64,000 bases of DNA from Chitinophaga sp. Ak27 (lineage in GTDB: Bacteria; Bacteroidota; Bacteroidia; Chitinophagales; Chitinophagaceae): positions 1,922,001 through 1,986,000 of the forward strand of contig NZ_JABAOB010000001.1 of NCBI RefSeq assembly GCF_012726295.1, in the 5' to 3' direction. The notes below the pieces were generated by a model that worked only from the letters and a program-made list of their open reading frames with translations, did not search any database and had not been told where the DNA came from. How positions within the stretch are numbered: position 1 is the first letter of the stretch; the number at the start of each line of letters is the position of its first letter. Of this stretch, positions 17,941-26,488 are shown piece after piece. The translations under genes and the position numbers were made by a program.

Positions 17941-18924
17941 TTAGAATACGATGGACTTCAGTTTCAGTCCCGCCGTTTCATCCAGTCCGCATACCAGGTT
18001 CATGTTTTGTACAGCCTGGCCGGAAGCGCCTTTCAGCAGGTTATCTTCAATGGAGTGGATCACCAGTTTATCGTCCACTTTTTCCAGTTGAATTAAGCAC
18101 TTGTTAGTGTTCACTACCTGCTTGAGGTCTATCTGTTTTTCGCTTACATGGGTAAACGGATGACCGGCGTAAAAATCTTTATACAGCTTTACAGCGGCCT
18201 CCAGTGTTAAGTCGGTGTGCAGATACGATGTTACCCAGATACCTCTTGGGAAATCGCCCCGTACCGGCACAAAATTAACTTCACCATCGAAGCCTGGCTG
18301 CAGGAGCTGCAGGCTTCGTCGTATTTCTTTCAGATGTTGATGACTCAGTACCTTATAAGTAGAAATATTATTGGCTCTCCAGGTAAAATGCGAAGTGGAC
18401 TGCAGACTTTGTCCGGCGCCGGTAGAACCGGTGATACCGGTGGTATGTACCGTTGTCAGCAGTTCGGCTTTAGCCAGTGGCAGCAGTCCCAGCTGGATGC
18501 CGGTGGCAAAGCAACCGGGGTTGGCAATGTTCTGTGCGGTTTTAATCAAGTCGCGCTGCATTTCCGGTAGTCCATATACAAAGGTCCGGCCTTTCACGGT
18601 TTCGCCTAAGCGAAAATCCTGGCTGAGGTCAATTATTTTCACATGGTCTGCTATATCTGTTGCCTCCACGAATTTCTTAGATTCGCCATGGCCCAGGCAG
18701 AGGAACATTACGTCAATATCGTTACTAAGTTCACCGGTAAATAATTGTTCTGTTTCCCCCAGCAGATCGGCATGTACAGCGTATAACGGGTTACCTGCGT
18801 TGCTACGGCTATGTACATACGAAATGGTTACATCCGGGTGGTTTAATAAAAGCCGGATCATTTCACCGCCTGTATATCCTGCTCCCCCGATGATGCCAAC
18901 CTTTATTTTTTTATCGTTTGCCAT
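17941..18924 (-). CDS. argC: N-acyl-gamma-glutamyl-phosphate reductase
   Basis: NADPH-dependent reduction of the acylglutamyl phosphate to the semialdehyde. The N-terminal Rossmann motif VGIIGGAGYTGGEMIRLL (residues 9-26) and the catalytic Cys in NPGCFATG are clear. The HPFTHVSEK segment and the substrate region FVPVRGDFPRGI follow the family pattern. Length is 327 residues. It lies 12 bases after argG and is tightly co-transcribed with it. Confidence 0.94.
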   Translation of the reverse strand: MANDKKIKVGIIGGAGYTGGEMIRLLLNHPDVTISYVHSRSNAGNPLYAVHADLLGETEQLFTGELSNDIDVMFLCLGHGESKKFVEATDIADHVKIIDLSQDFRLGETVKGRTFVYGLPEMQRDLIKTAQNIANPGCFATGIQLGLLPLAKAELLTTVHTTGITGSTGAGQSLQSTSHFTWRANNISTYKVLSHQHLKEIRRSLQLLQPGFDGEVNFVPVRGDFPRGIWVTSYLHTDLTLEAAVKLYKDFYAGHPFTHVSEKQIDLKQVVNTNKCLIQLEKVDDKLVIHSIEDNLLKGASGQAVQNMNLVCGLDETAGLKLKSIVF

Positions 18925-18935
18925 TACCTGCTGAT

Positions 18936-20126
18936 TTAGATAGAATTTTTAACCTGGTGCCAGATCATGGTCTGGTTGCCAAAAATTTTGCTGAATCCCC
19001 TTACATCGTCTCCGCTCCAGCCGCTGTTCATTTCACCATATTTACCAAACTTGCTGCTCATCAGGTCGTACGGAGAATTGATACCGGTTACCTGGAAGCG
19101 ATAAGGCATCAGGGTCACAAATACTTCACCGGTTACATTTTCCTGGGTGTTTTGCAGGAAGGCTTCAATGTCGCGCATTACCGGGTCCATGATCTGGCCT
19201 TCGTGCATATAGTTGCCGTAGAATTGCGCCAGTTGGTCTTTCCAGCTCAGCTGCCATTTGGTAAGTACGTGTTTTTCCAGTGCGTGGTGCGCTTTGATGA
19301 TCACCATGGGCGCAGCAGCTTCAAAGCCTACGCGGCCTTTGATACCGATGATAGTATCGCCCACGTGGATATCGCGGCCAATGGCAAACGGACCCGCGAG
19401 GGTTTGTAAATATTGAATGGCTTCAGAAGGGTGACCGAATGGCTGATCATTCACTGCTTTGAGCTCTCCTTTTTCGAAAGTTAATTTTACCTGCTCTTCA
19501 CCCTGTTTGGTAAGCTGAGTAGGCCAGGCGGCTTCCGGCAGCATACCATTGGAAGTCAGCGTTTCTTTACCTCCTACGGAAGTTCCCCACATACCTTTGT
19601 TGATGGAGTACATGGCTTTTTCGAAGTTCATGTCTACACCTTTGGATTTCAGGTAGCTGATTTCTTCTTCGCGGCTCAGCTTCATGTCGCGGATCGGGGT
19701 GATGATTTCCACACCGGGGATCATGATATGAAATACCATATCGAAGCGTACCTGGTCGTTACCAGCACCGGTGCTACCGTGCGCAACTGCATCGGCGCCT
19801 ACTTCCTTCACATATTCCGCGATGGCCAGTGCCTGGCTCATACGCTCTGCACTTACGCTCAGTGGATAAGTATTGTTCTTCAGTACGTTACCGAAGATGA
19901 GATATTTGATTACGCCATCATAATAAGAACGTATCGCATTAACAGTTTTATGACTTTTAACGCCCAGGTTGTAAGCGCGCTTTTCAATTTCCTGCAGCTC
20001 TTCTTCAGAAAAACCGCCAGTGTTAACGATCACTGAATGCACTTCATATCCTTTCTCTTGGGTCAGATATTTTACGCAATAGGAAGTATCAAGTCCTCCG
20101 CTAAATCCCAGTACTACTTTTTTCAT
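18936..20126 (-). CDS. argG: argininosuccinate synthase
   Basis: ATP-dependent joining of citrulline and aspartate. I set the start at ATG 20126 because the protein then begins MKKVVLGFSGGLDTSYC, with the PP-loop (SGGLDTS) at the usual distance; the 11 codons upstream look like leader sequence. Other motifs are GSTGAGNDQVRFD (aspartate/citrulline binding) and the MWGTSVGGKET segment. The sequence is of the shorter, divergent ArgG type common in Bacteroidota (396 residues). It is the second gene of the operon, 50 bases after the GNAT gene. Confidence 0.94.
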   Translation of the reverse strand: MKKVVLGFSGGLDTSYCVKYLTQEKGYEVHSVIVNTGGFSEEELQEIEKRAYNLGVKSHKTVNAIRSYYDGVIKYLIFGNVLKNNTYPLSVSAERMSQALAIAEYVKEVGADAVAHGSTGAGNDQVRFDMVFHIMIPGVEIITPIRDMKLSREEEISYLKSKGVDMNFEKAMYSINKGMWGTSVGGKETLTSNGMLPEAAWPTQLTKQGEEQVKLTFEKGELKAVNDQPFGHPSEAIQYLQTLAGPFAIGRDIHVGDTIIGIKGRVGFEAAAPMVIIKAHHALEKHVLTKWQLSWKDQLAQFYGNYMHEGQIMDPVMRDIEAFLQNTQENVTGEVFVTLMPYRFQVTGINSPYDLMSSKFGKYGEMNSGWSGDDVRGFSKIFGNQTMIWHQVKNSI

Positions 20127-20176
20127 TATGACATCTTTTTTTATAATTCCAGATAACAATATTTACAGGCCTGTAA

Positions 20177-20956
20177 TCAGAACAGGAAAAATTTCTTTTT
20201 AGATCCGGTGGCGCCACCTTCTTTTTTGCTGTTGAGCAAAACAAATCTTTTAAAACGCAACCATCGCTCATACAATCTTATATTTCCTTTAAATCTGCGG
20301 CGGCGGCGTTCGTGATGCATGTGCCCGCTGGCGTTGACAGACAGCTGTGGCGTAGTAGCGGTAGCTTCGGCAGCGGCTTTTTCCGCCATGGCTTTTTCTT
20401 CCGCTTCCTTCAGCTTTTCCAGCGGATCGTATAACATGGCTGTGCAGAGGCAATTCTTCCGCTGCTTGCTGGTGAGAATATCGAAATTCACACAGCTGCG
20501 GCATCCTTTCCAGAACTCTTCATCGTCGGTCAGTTCTGAATACGTAACGGGTTCATATCCCAGCTCTGAGTTGATTTTCATTACTGCCAGCCCGGTCGTT
20601 AATCCAAAGATTTTGGACTCAGGATATTTCTCCCTGGACAGTTCAAATATTTTCTTTTTAATCGATTTAGCTACGCCATGGCCTCTGAAGGCGGGATTCA
20701 CGATAAGACCAGAGTTGGCTACGAATTTCTCATGTCCCCAGGCTTCTATATAACAGAAACCTACCCAGTCGCCCTTGTCAGTAACAGCAATCACTGCTTT
20801 ACCTTCCTGCATTTTCAGCTCTACATAAGCAGGAGAACGTTTTGCAATACCTGTTCCTCTTGCTTTGGCAGATGATTCCATCTCGTCGGTGATGGTATTT
20901 GAATAGTGAATATCGTCAGGAGTGGCTACCCTAACGATGATATGTTGATTTTCCAA
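20177..20956 (-). CDS. GNAT protein, candidate N-acylglutamate synthase opening the arginine operon
   Basis: First gene of the operon and the best candidate for the otherwise missing first step (acylation of glutamate). Homologous GNAT genes next to argG in Bacteroides and Echinicola have been linked to this role by mutant fitness studies; I recall this and did not check it. The GNAT core covers residues 6-140 with acetyl-CoA motif VNPAFRGHGVAKSIKKK (87-103). A Cys cluster follows, C152-x2-C155 and C169-x-C171, which looks metal-binding. After that come an Ala/Glu helix (about 178-200) and a strongly basic tail with five consecutive arginines. Acetyl-CoA or succinyl-CoA could be the donor. 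Confidence 0.75.
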   Translation of the reverse strand: MENQHIIVRVATPDDIHYSNTITDEMESSAKARGTGIAKRSPAYVELKMQEGKAVIAVTDKGDWVGFCYIEAWGHEKFVANSGLIVNPAFRGHGVAKSIKKKIFELSREKYPESKIFGLTTGLAVMKINSELGYEPVTYSELTDDEEFWKGCRSCVNFDILTSKQRKNCLCTAMLYDPLEKLKEAEEKAMAEKAAAEATATTPQLSVNASGHMHHERRRRRFKGNIRLYERWLRFKRFVLLNSKKEGGATGSKKKFFLF

Positions 20957-20986
20957 CTTTTTAAATTGAAATCGTGAATCAATAAA

Positions 20987-21112
20987 CTACATTGAAATTC
21001 CATTACTGGAAGGCTCACCGGATGATTGGGGAATCACGGTGCGATAGCGGCCAATATTTTTTAGACAAGCGCTATCAAATTCTAGGTCGTCGGGAAAGGA
21101 ATCTAAAGACAT
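20987..21112 (-). CDS. small leader ORF (41 aa) upstream of the arginine operon
   Basis: An uninterrupted ATG-to-TAG frame of 41 codons lies in the predicted leader, ending 30 bases before the first operon gene. It starts MSLDSFPDDLEFDSACLKNI and contains an Arg-Tyr-Arg triplet (CGC TAT CGC) near codon 22. The acidic N-terminal half followed by a polar Pro/Ser-rich half reads like a real peptide. It could be a regulatory leader peptide, a small protein, or chance. Too short to be certain; no homologue is known to me. Confidence 0.35.
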   Translation of the reverse strand: MSLDSFPDDLEFDSACLKNIGRYRTVIPQSSGEPSSNGISM

Positions 21113-21372
21113 TGAACCCAACAGAATATACCCCTTTGTTTAAAGCGGGATGATATGCAGAGATGTTGGTATGAGTTGCGGTTTTTTCCAACTTCAGTTC
21201 AGCGTTAAATTGTTATAAATATTGTCTTTAGTTTAGATTATCCGCAAAGTTATAACAATATCTTTTTAAATAGTCGAATTTTTTTTAAGGAAGCAGGAAT
21301 TTTAACAAACCACCTTCCTGGTGTCCGGCTGACACGCAAAAGCAGGTCTTATATATTATTATTTTTCACATT
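21113..21372. other. non-coding upstream region of the arginine operon
   Basis: This covers the rest of the 516-base gap between the arginine operon and the second GH29 gene. It is AT-rich, with a candidate -7 element TAACTTTG on the minus strand at 21245-21252 and a one-mismatch -33 (TTCG, 21275-21278) 22 bases further upstream. That predicts a leader of about 280 bases. I see no recognisable riboswitch and no clear ArgR-type box. Confidence 0.5.
21245..21278 (-). promoter_or_regulatory. probable promoter of the arginine operon
   Basis: Minus-strand TAACTTTG at 21252-21245 matches TAnnTTTG. TTCG at 21278-21275 is a weak -33 match with 22-base spacing. No other good -7 element was found between here and the first gene. 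Confidence 0.45.
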
Positions 21373-21447
21373 GAGTATGAAAGAGATGGGCGAAGACAAG
21401 CACGGAATGCCCCGCTCCTGTCTTCGCCCATCTCTTTTTTCATACTC
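21373..21447. repeat. long inverted repeat/terminator hairpin
   Basis: Arms GAGTATGAAAGAGATGGGCG... (21373-21398) and its near-exact complement (21419-21447) pair over about 26 bases around a 20-base centre; the right arm has three extra Ts. It lies 25 bases past the stop of the minus-strand GH29 gene and can terminate it. The length is unusual for a simple terminator. Confidence 0.7.
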
Positions 21448-21472
21448 ACTAAATATATGGGTACCGGGCTCC

Positions 21473-23542
21473 TTACAGGGTAATCACTCCCAATTCGGCA
21501 ATTCCGGCCCAATCCTGTGAAGCATCTGCCGGCGCTACCGCCACAAAACGGATGTAGCGGGCTGCTGTGGCCTTGAAAGCCACATTTTGCTGCACAGGAC
21601 TATTTTTAATATTGGCAAACTGCCCGCTGGCCACTGGCTTACCCCAGTTTTTACCGTCGGTGCTGGTGTAAAATTCGTATCCATATACAATACCGCCTAG
21701 AGATTCGCTCGTAGCCGGCATATAGGTAAATCCTTTCAGAGAAAGCGTTTCGCCCAGGTCTACCTGGAACTCATGCGGATATTTGGCTGTCGCCTGGCGA
21801 TCAGTCACGTATACGGTAGCCTTGTTACCATCTATCGCAGCTCCCGCTTCATGGTCCTTTGCTGCCGCATCAGCCTGTATTACCTGCCATTTGGCGGGCG
21901 CCACATCAAAAGCAGCAATGGCCTGGTCGCTCGCATTGCCATTTTTCAGAAATGCTTTCGCTTTTACAGTACCTCCACGCGGTAAGGATAACTGGGTGTT
22001 TTTGTCAAATACGGGCGACTTCATCTCAGGCATGCTGCCATCGGTAGTAAAGTGGATCACCGGGTCGGCCGACGCACAGGTAATATTAATATGCCCCGCT
22101 TTGTCCCGGCTGATTTCGGGGGTAGCCAGCACGCCAGGCGCCTTATACAGCTGCACTTCACTGATCACTGGCGCTGCCTTAGCATCCAGGATATTGATAC
22201 GCACCTGCGTGGTGGTATAATCCGGTAACAGTAATATGCGCTTATGGCCGATAGTAGTTTCCCTGGCCACTTCCTTCATCTTTCCCTTCTCCAGTATTTC
22301 TACACTGAAGGCCTTTACCCGTTGTCCAAGTGCAATATATTCCTGCAGTACTACGCGGTTAAAAGTAACCGGCTTTTTATATGTCAAGGTAATAGCAGCG
22401 GTGGTGGCATCATCGCTGGTAGCCCAATAGGTGCCGTTGGTGCCATCATTGAGGTGAGCTACTTTCACCGCCGCGTTATTGCTCCGCGTATGGGTGGCAG
22501 TCACCACAGCCTGTTTTGCCAGGTTGTTTTTGAAGGTAGCATCTAGCACGCGGCGCAGCTCCATCAACCGGGTAGAATCGTTCGGATGAATGAGCCCATC
22601 GCGGTCAACCGGCACGTTGAGGATCAGGTTACCATTACGGCCTACGGAACCATAATAGATATCCAGCAGATGGGATATTGATTTAACTTTATCGTTGGTA
22701 TCGGGGCTGTAGAACCATCCTGGCCGGATAGACACATCACATTCAGCAGGAATCCATTGTTCGCCGTCCTCATTACCTTCATTCAGCGATTTGGTAGGAG
22801 GGCCGCCAGCACCGGGCGTAAAACCCTTTACATTGAGCGTGCTCCAGTTGGTAGTACCGGCAATACCATTTTCATTACCCACCCAACGGCAACCAGGACC
22901 TACATCGCTGAAGATAACGGCGTTGGGTTGATTTTTATATACTACGCTGTGAAACAGGTTCCAATCGTATGGCTGTTTGATATTGCCGCCGTTAGCGCCA
23001 TCGAACCATTGCTCAAACACAGGACCATAGCCGGATAACACTTCGTTGAGGGTATTGGCAAATACCTGGTTGTATGTAGGGGTACCGTATTCAGGATGGT
23101 TACGATCCCAGGGAGAAAGGTATACACCGAACTTCAACCCATATTCTTTACACGCAGCAGAAAGTTCTGCCAGCACATCCCCTTTTCCATCTTTCCAGGC
23201 GCTTTCTCTCACAGTATGCGTACTGTACTTGCTGGGCCATAAACAAAAGCCATCATGGTGTTTGGCCGTAATCACAATTCCCTTCATACCGGCCAGTTTG
23301 GCGGTACGCGCCCATTGACGGGCATCCAGGTGAGTGGGATTGAATACTTTCGGATCTTCATCTCCATGTCCCCACTCTTTATTGGTGAAGGTATTGGGAC
23401 CAAAGTGTATGAACATGTAATATTCCATGTCATTCCAGGCCACCTGCGCTTTTGACGGCAAGCTGCCGTAAGGCTTGATCTCCTGGGCCATCGCGATATT
23501 AAAGCCCAGCAAACCTGCAAGGAGTAACGTTTTTTTCTTCAT
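21473..23542 (-). CDS. secreted GH29 alpha-L-fucosidase with C-terminal discoidin-like domain
   Basis: Second fucosidase of the window. The signal peptide is MKKKTLLLAGLLGFNIAMA. The GH29 barrel covers about residues 22-350: MFIHFGPNTFTNKEWGHG, TAKHHDGFCLWPS (near 93-105) and the nucleophile Asp181 in EQWFDGANGG. It then has a first beta domain, a chitobiase-like HFTTDGSMPEMKSPVF segment, and a C-terminal F5/8 type C (discoidin) domain from about residue 555 to the end (FQVDLGETLSLKGFTYMP, ARYIRFVAV). Such tails bind galactose or fucose-type sugars. The architecture differs from the GH29 at 8.5 kb. It is transcribed divergently from the GH109-like gene. Confidence 0.93.
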   Translation of the reverse strand: MKKKTLLLAGLLGFNIAMAQEIKPYGSLPSKAQVAWNDMEYYMFIHFGPNTFTNKEWGHGDEDPKVFNPTHLDARQWARTAKLAGMKGIVITAKHHDGFCLWPSKYSTHTVRESAWKDGKGDVLAELSAACKEYGLKFGVYLSPWDRNHPEYGTPTYNQVFANTLNEVLSGYGPVFEQWFDGANGGNIKQPYDWNLFHSVVYKNQPNAVIFSDVGPGCRWVGNENGIAGTTNWSTLNVKGFTPGAGGPPTKSLNEGNEDGEQWIPAECDVSIRPGWFYSPDTNDKVKSISHLLDIYYGSVGRNGNLILNVPVDRDGLIHPNDSTRLMELRRVLDATFKNNLAKQAVVTATHTRSNNAAVKVAHLNDGTNGTYWATSDDATTAAITLTYKKPVTFNRVVLQEYIALGQRVKAFSVEILEKGKMKEVARETTIGHKRILLLPDYTTTQVRINILDAKAAPVISEVQLYKAPGVLATPEISRDKAGHINITCASADPVIHFTTDGSMPEMKSPVFDKNTQLSLPRGGTVKAKAFLKNGNASDQAIAAFDVAPAKWQVIQADAAAKDHEAGAAIDGNKATVYVTDRQATAKYPHEFQVDLGETLSLKGFTYMPATSESLGGIVYGYEFYTSTDGKNWGKPVASGQFANIKNSPVQQNVAFKATAARYIRFVAVAPADASQDWAGIAELGVITL

Positions 23543-23798
23543 TAACAGCAGTAAATTTCGGATTACGGATGAAAGCGAAGATATACCAGATAACTATACA
23601 GATCCAATCCCAAATTCCCTATTCATAATTGAATTTTCACCTTAGCAGGATATGGCCGCCTGGCGCTTTCTCCCCCGGCACTACCGTTTATCACAAAAAT
23701 GTAAGAATATTGTGGGTAGGGATAGCATAGATAAAGCAATTTTTATAAATTTAGTCCCTCCTTAACGTATTAATGTATACGCTGATAAACTTTGAACA

Positions 23799-25193
23799 AT
23801 GATTAAACAACCACTGCATCGCAGAAGCTTCCTGAAGAACACAGTAGCTGCAGGCGTAGGTCTCTCTATGCTCGGCTCTTCAGCCAAATTATTTGCCAAT
23901 GAGAAGAAACCCAAAGTAAGAATCGGTGTTATTGGCGTGGGCGCACGCGGACTGGGTCACCTGAATTTCTTCCTTCACCGTGAAGACGCGGAAGTAATCG
24001 CTTTCGCAGATCCGGATACTGCATTCACCGTTCCGAAGGCAAAAGCCATGATCGAAAAAGCCTACGGCACTAAAAAGAAAGTAGCAGAATACACCAATGG
24101 TCCGGAAGATTTCCGTAACCTGCTGAAACGCGACGATATCGACGCAGTGGTGATTGCCACACCCTGGGAATGGCACTCTATCATGGCTATCGCCGCTATG
24201 AAAGCCGGTAAAACACCTGCTGTGGAAGTATGTGGCGCCTCCGACATCCAGGAGTGCTGGGAGCTGGTAAATACCAGTGAACAAACCGGTATCCCTGTAT
24301 TCGGTATGGAAAACGTGTGCTACCGCAGAGACGTAATGGCCGTATTGAATATGGTACGCCAGGGTTTATTCGGTGAACTGATCCACCTGCAGGGCGGCTA
24401 CCAGCACGACTTGCGCGGCGTGAAGTTCAACAACGGCAAGCAATATTATGGTGGAGGAGTAGAATTTGGTGAAAAAGGCCTGTCCGAAGCCAAATGGAGA
24501 ACTAATCACTCCGTACATCGCAACGGCGATTTGTACCCTTCCCATGGTCTGGGGCCGATCAACAACATGATTAATATTAACCGCGGTAACCGTTTGCTGT
24601 CGCTCACTTCCGTGGCTACCAAATCACGCGGTTTACATAAATACATCGTTGACAATGGTGGTGAAAACCATCCTAATGCCAAAGTAGAGTTTAAACTGGG
24701 CGATATCGTATCTACCCTGATTAAAACCAACAATGGCGAAACCATCATGTTATCGCACGACACCAACTCCCCGCGCCCTTACTCCCTGAACTTCCGCGTA
24801 CAGGGCACCAATGGCCTGTGGATGGATGACCAGCAGTCTATTTATATCGAGAAGAAAAGTAAATTCGACGAATGGGAAAAAACCGGCGATTTCAAAGATG
24901 CTGAAAGCTACTTTGGCAAATACGACCACCCCCTGTGGAAGAAATATGCCAACGACGCTGCTGGCGCGGGGCACGGTGGTATGGACTGGTTTGTACTCAA
25001 CTCTTTCCTGGAGTGTGTAAAACGCGGTGCACCTTATCCACTCGACGTATACGACATGGCTACCTGGTACGCCATCACACCGTTGAGCGAACAGTCTGTA
25101 GCAGAAAGCGGCAGCGTACAGTTCATTCCTGACTTCACCCGTGGTCGCTGGATGAACAGAACGCCGATTTTTGCACTGGATGATCAATACTAA
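23799..25193 (+). CDS. GH109-like Gfo/Idh/MocA protein (alpha-N-acetylgalactosaminidase family) with Tat signal
   Basis: NAD-dependent glycosidase or oxidoreductase exported in folded form. The N-terminus has a twin-arginine-type motif (HRRSFLKNTVAAG) and a hydrophobic stretch, consistent with Tat export with bound cofactor. The Rossmann motif IGVIGVGARGLGHLN follows at about residue 44. The sequence pattern of GH109 enzymes is present (EVCGASDIQECWELV, FGMENVCYRRD, SHGLGPINNM, HDTNSPRPYS). GH109 enzymes remove alpha-GalNAc using NAD in a redox-elimination mechanism. The neighbours (fucosidase, galactokinase) fit glycan degradation. A plain sugar dehydrogenase is the alternative. Confidence 0.85.
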   Translation: MIKQPLHRRSFLKNTVAAGVGLSMLGSSAKLFANEKKPKVRIGVIGVGARGLGHLNFFLHREDAEVIAFADPDTAFTVPKAKAMIEKAYGTKKKVAEYTNGPEDFRNLLKRDDIDAVVIATPWEWHSIMAIAAMKAGKTPAVEVCGASDIQECWELVNTSEQTGIPVFGMENVCYRRDVMAVLNMVRQGLFGELIHLQGGYQHDLRGVKFNNGKQYYGGGVEFGEKGLSEAKWRTNHSVHRNGDLYPSHGLGPINNMININRGNRLLSLTSVATKSRGLHKYIVDNGGENHPNAKVEFKLGDIVSTLIKTNNGETIMLSHDTNSPRPYSLNFRVQGTNGLWMDDQQSIYIEKKSKFDEWEKTGDFKDAESYFGKYDHPLWKKYANDAAGAGHGGMDWFVLNSFLECVKRGAPYPLDVYDMATWYAITPLSEQSVAESGSVQFIPDFTRGRWMNRTPIFALDDQY

Positions 25194-25206
25194 AAGCGAA
25201 TACCGC

Positions 25207-25257
25207 ATAAAACGAAAGCAGCGAAGGAACCAGGTTCCTTCGCTGCTTTCGTTTTAT
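25207..25257. terminator. bidirectional terminator, 25-bp perfect stem
   Basis: The arms (25207-25231 and 25233-25257) are perfectly complementary over 25 bases with practically no unpaired centre. The outer ends are A- and T-rich. It lies between the convergent GH109-like and galK genes, 13 bases from each stop. Confidence 0.85.
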
Positions 25258-25269
25258 ATTACTTTATGC

Positions 25270-26433
25270 TTAAGCTTCTGCTGCCACGGCAGCTCCTACT
25301 GTTACACCATCTTCAATAGTGGTTACATATACCTCCGGAGTTTTACCATATTGCTTTTCATAGGCTGATTGCACATAGGCCACGAAATCGTCCACCTGGT
25401 CGGCTTTTACCAGGTTGATGGTACAACCGCCAAAGCCTCCACCCATTACACGGGCGCCGGCAACTTCTTTTCTTTGCTTTGCAAGCGATACCAGGAAGTC
25501 GAGCTCCGGGCAACTTACCTCATATAATTTGCTCAGCCCTTCGTGGGTAGCGTACATCAGGGCACCAAATTGCTGCAGGTCGCCCTGTTTCAATAAGGTA
25601 GTGGCATCCTGTACCCGCTGTATTTCTGCAATCACATAAGCACAGCGATCATATACTTTAGGCGGCAGTTGTCCTTGCACCTCATTGAGCATAGCCATGG
25701 TAGCGTCGCGCAGGGATTTAACTTCCGGGTGGCCTGCCTGTATTGCTTTTACGCCTTCCTCGCATTGCTGGCGGCGTACATTATATTCTGAGGATGCCAG
25801 GGAGTGATGTACCATGGAGTTACACAGTACAATTTTATAATCAGGGAAATTAAACGGGAAATATTCAAAAGAAAGGCTGCGACAGTCCAGGCGCATTACC
25901 TGGTTCTTTTTACCATGCAGGTTGGCAAACTGGTCCATGATACCACATTTCACACCAGGAAAGGTATGTTCTGCCTTCTGACCGATGAGCGCCATATCCA
26001 TTCTTCCCAGCTCATAACCGAGCAGGTGGTCCAGCGCGGCTACCAGGCCACCTTCTACCGCAGCGGAGGAAGACATGCCCGCCCCTACCGGGATATCACC
26101 TGCTATCACACAGTCAAATCCCTGAACAGGTAATCCACGTTCCTGTAACTGGTATACTACACCCATGAGATAGTTGATCCATCCTGGCGTAGGCTTTACA
26201 TTGTCCAGCGAAAAAGATACGGTTTCATTCATGAATACCGCATGGGCATTACATTGCCGGGTATTATTGAGCGCAATAGCGTAGACTATTTTCTTATCGA
26301 TAGCTGCCGGTAAAACAAAACCATCATTATAATCAGTATGCTCTCCTATCAGATTGATTCTTCCTGGGGAAACAACCATTAACGGCTCTTTTTCAAATAA
26401 GTGGATAAACTGCTCCCTGGTGTTCTGTATCAT
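25270..26433 (-). CDS. galK: galactokinase
   Basis: Phosphorylates galactose at C1 to enter the Leloir pathway. GHMP-kinase motifs are in order: the galactokinase signature GRINLIGEHTDYNDGFVLP (near residue 24), the ATP loop GAGMSSSAAVEGG (near 117) and GARVMGGGFGGCTI near the C-terminus. Asp in CGIMDQFAN is the likely catalytic base. Length is 387 residues. It lies downstream of the GluP-type transporter on the same strand, with a palindromic repeat in the 183-base gap, so the two probably form a galactose uptake unit. Confidence 0.96.
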   Translation of the reverse strand: MIQNTREQFIHLFEKEPLMVVSPGRINLIGEHTDYNDGFVLPAAIDKKIVYAIALNNTRQCNAHAVFMNETVSFSLDNVKPTPGWINYLMGVVYQLQERGLPVQGFDCVIAGDIPVGAGMSSSAAVEGGLVAALDHLLGYELGRMDMALIGQKAEHTFPGVKCGIMDQFANLHGKKNQVMRLDCRSLSFEYFPFNFPDYKIVLCNSMVHHSLASSEYNVRRQQCEEGVKAIQAGHPEVKSLRDATMAMLNEVQGQLPPKVYDRCAYVIAEIQRVQDATTLLKQGDLQQFGALMYATHEGLSKLYEVSCPELDFLVSLAKQRKEVAGARVMGGGFGGCTINLVKADQVDDFVAYVQSAYEKQYGKTPEVYVTTIEDGVTVGAAVAAEA

Positions 26434-26488
26434 TCAAAAAATATTAAACGTAAAATTTACACCTAAAAATATAAATAATGATTCAGAA

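Noticed and set aside
20127..20159. Longer argG start at 20159
   Set aside because: The 11 extra residues precede the normal MKKVVLGFSGGLD start and have no family support.
23799..25193. Ordinary cytoplasmic inositol or glucose dehydrogenase
   Set aside because: The Tat signal and GH109 pattern favour an exported glycosidase, though an oxidoreductase remains possible.
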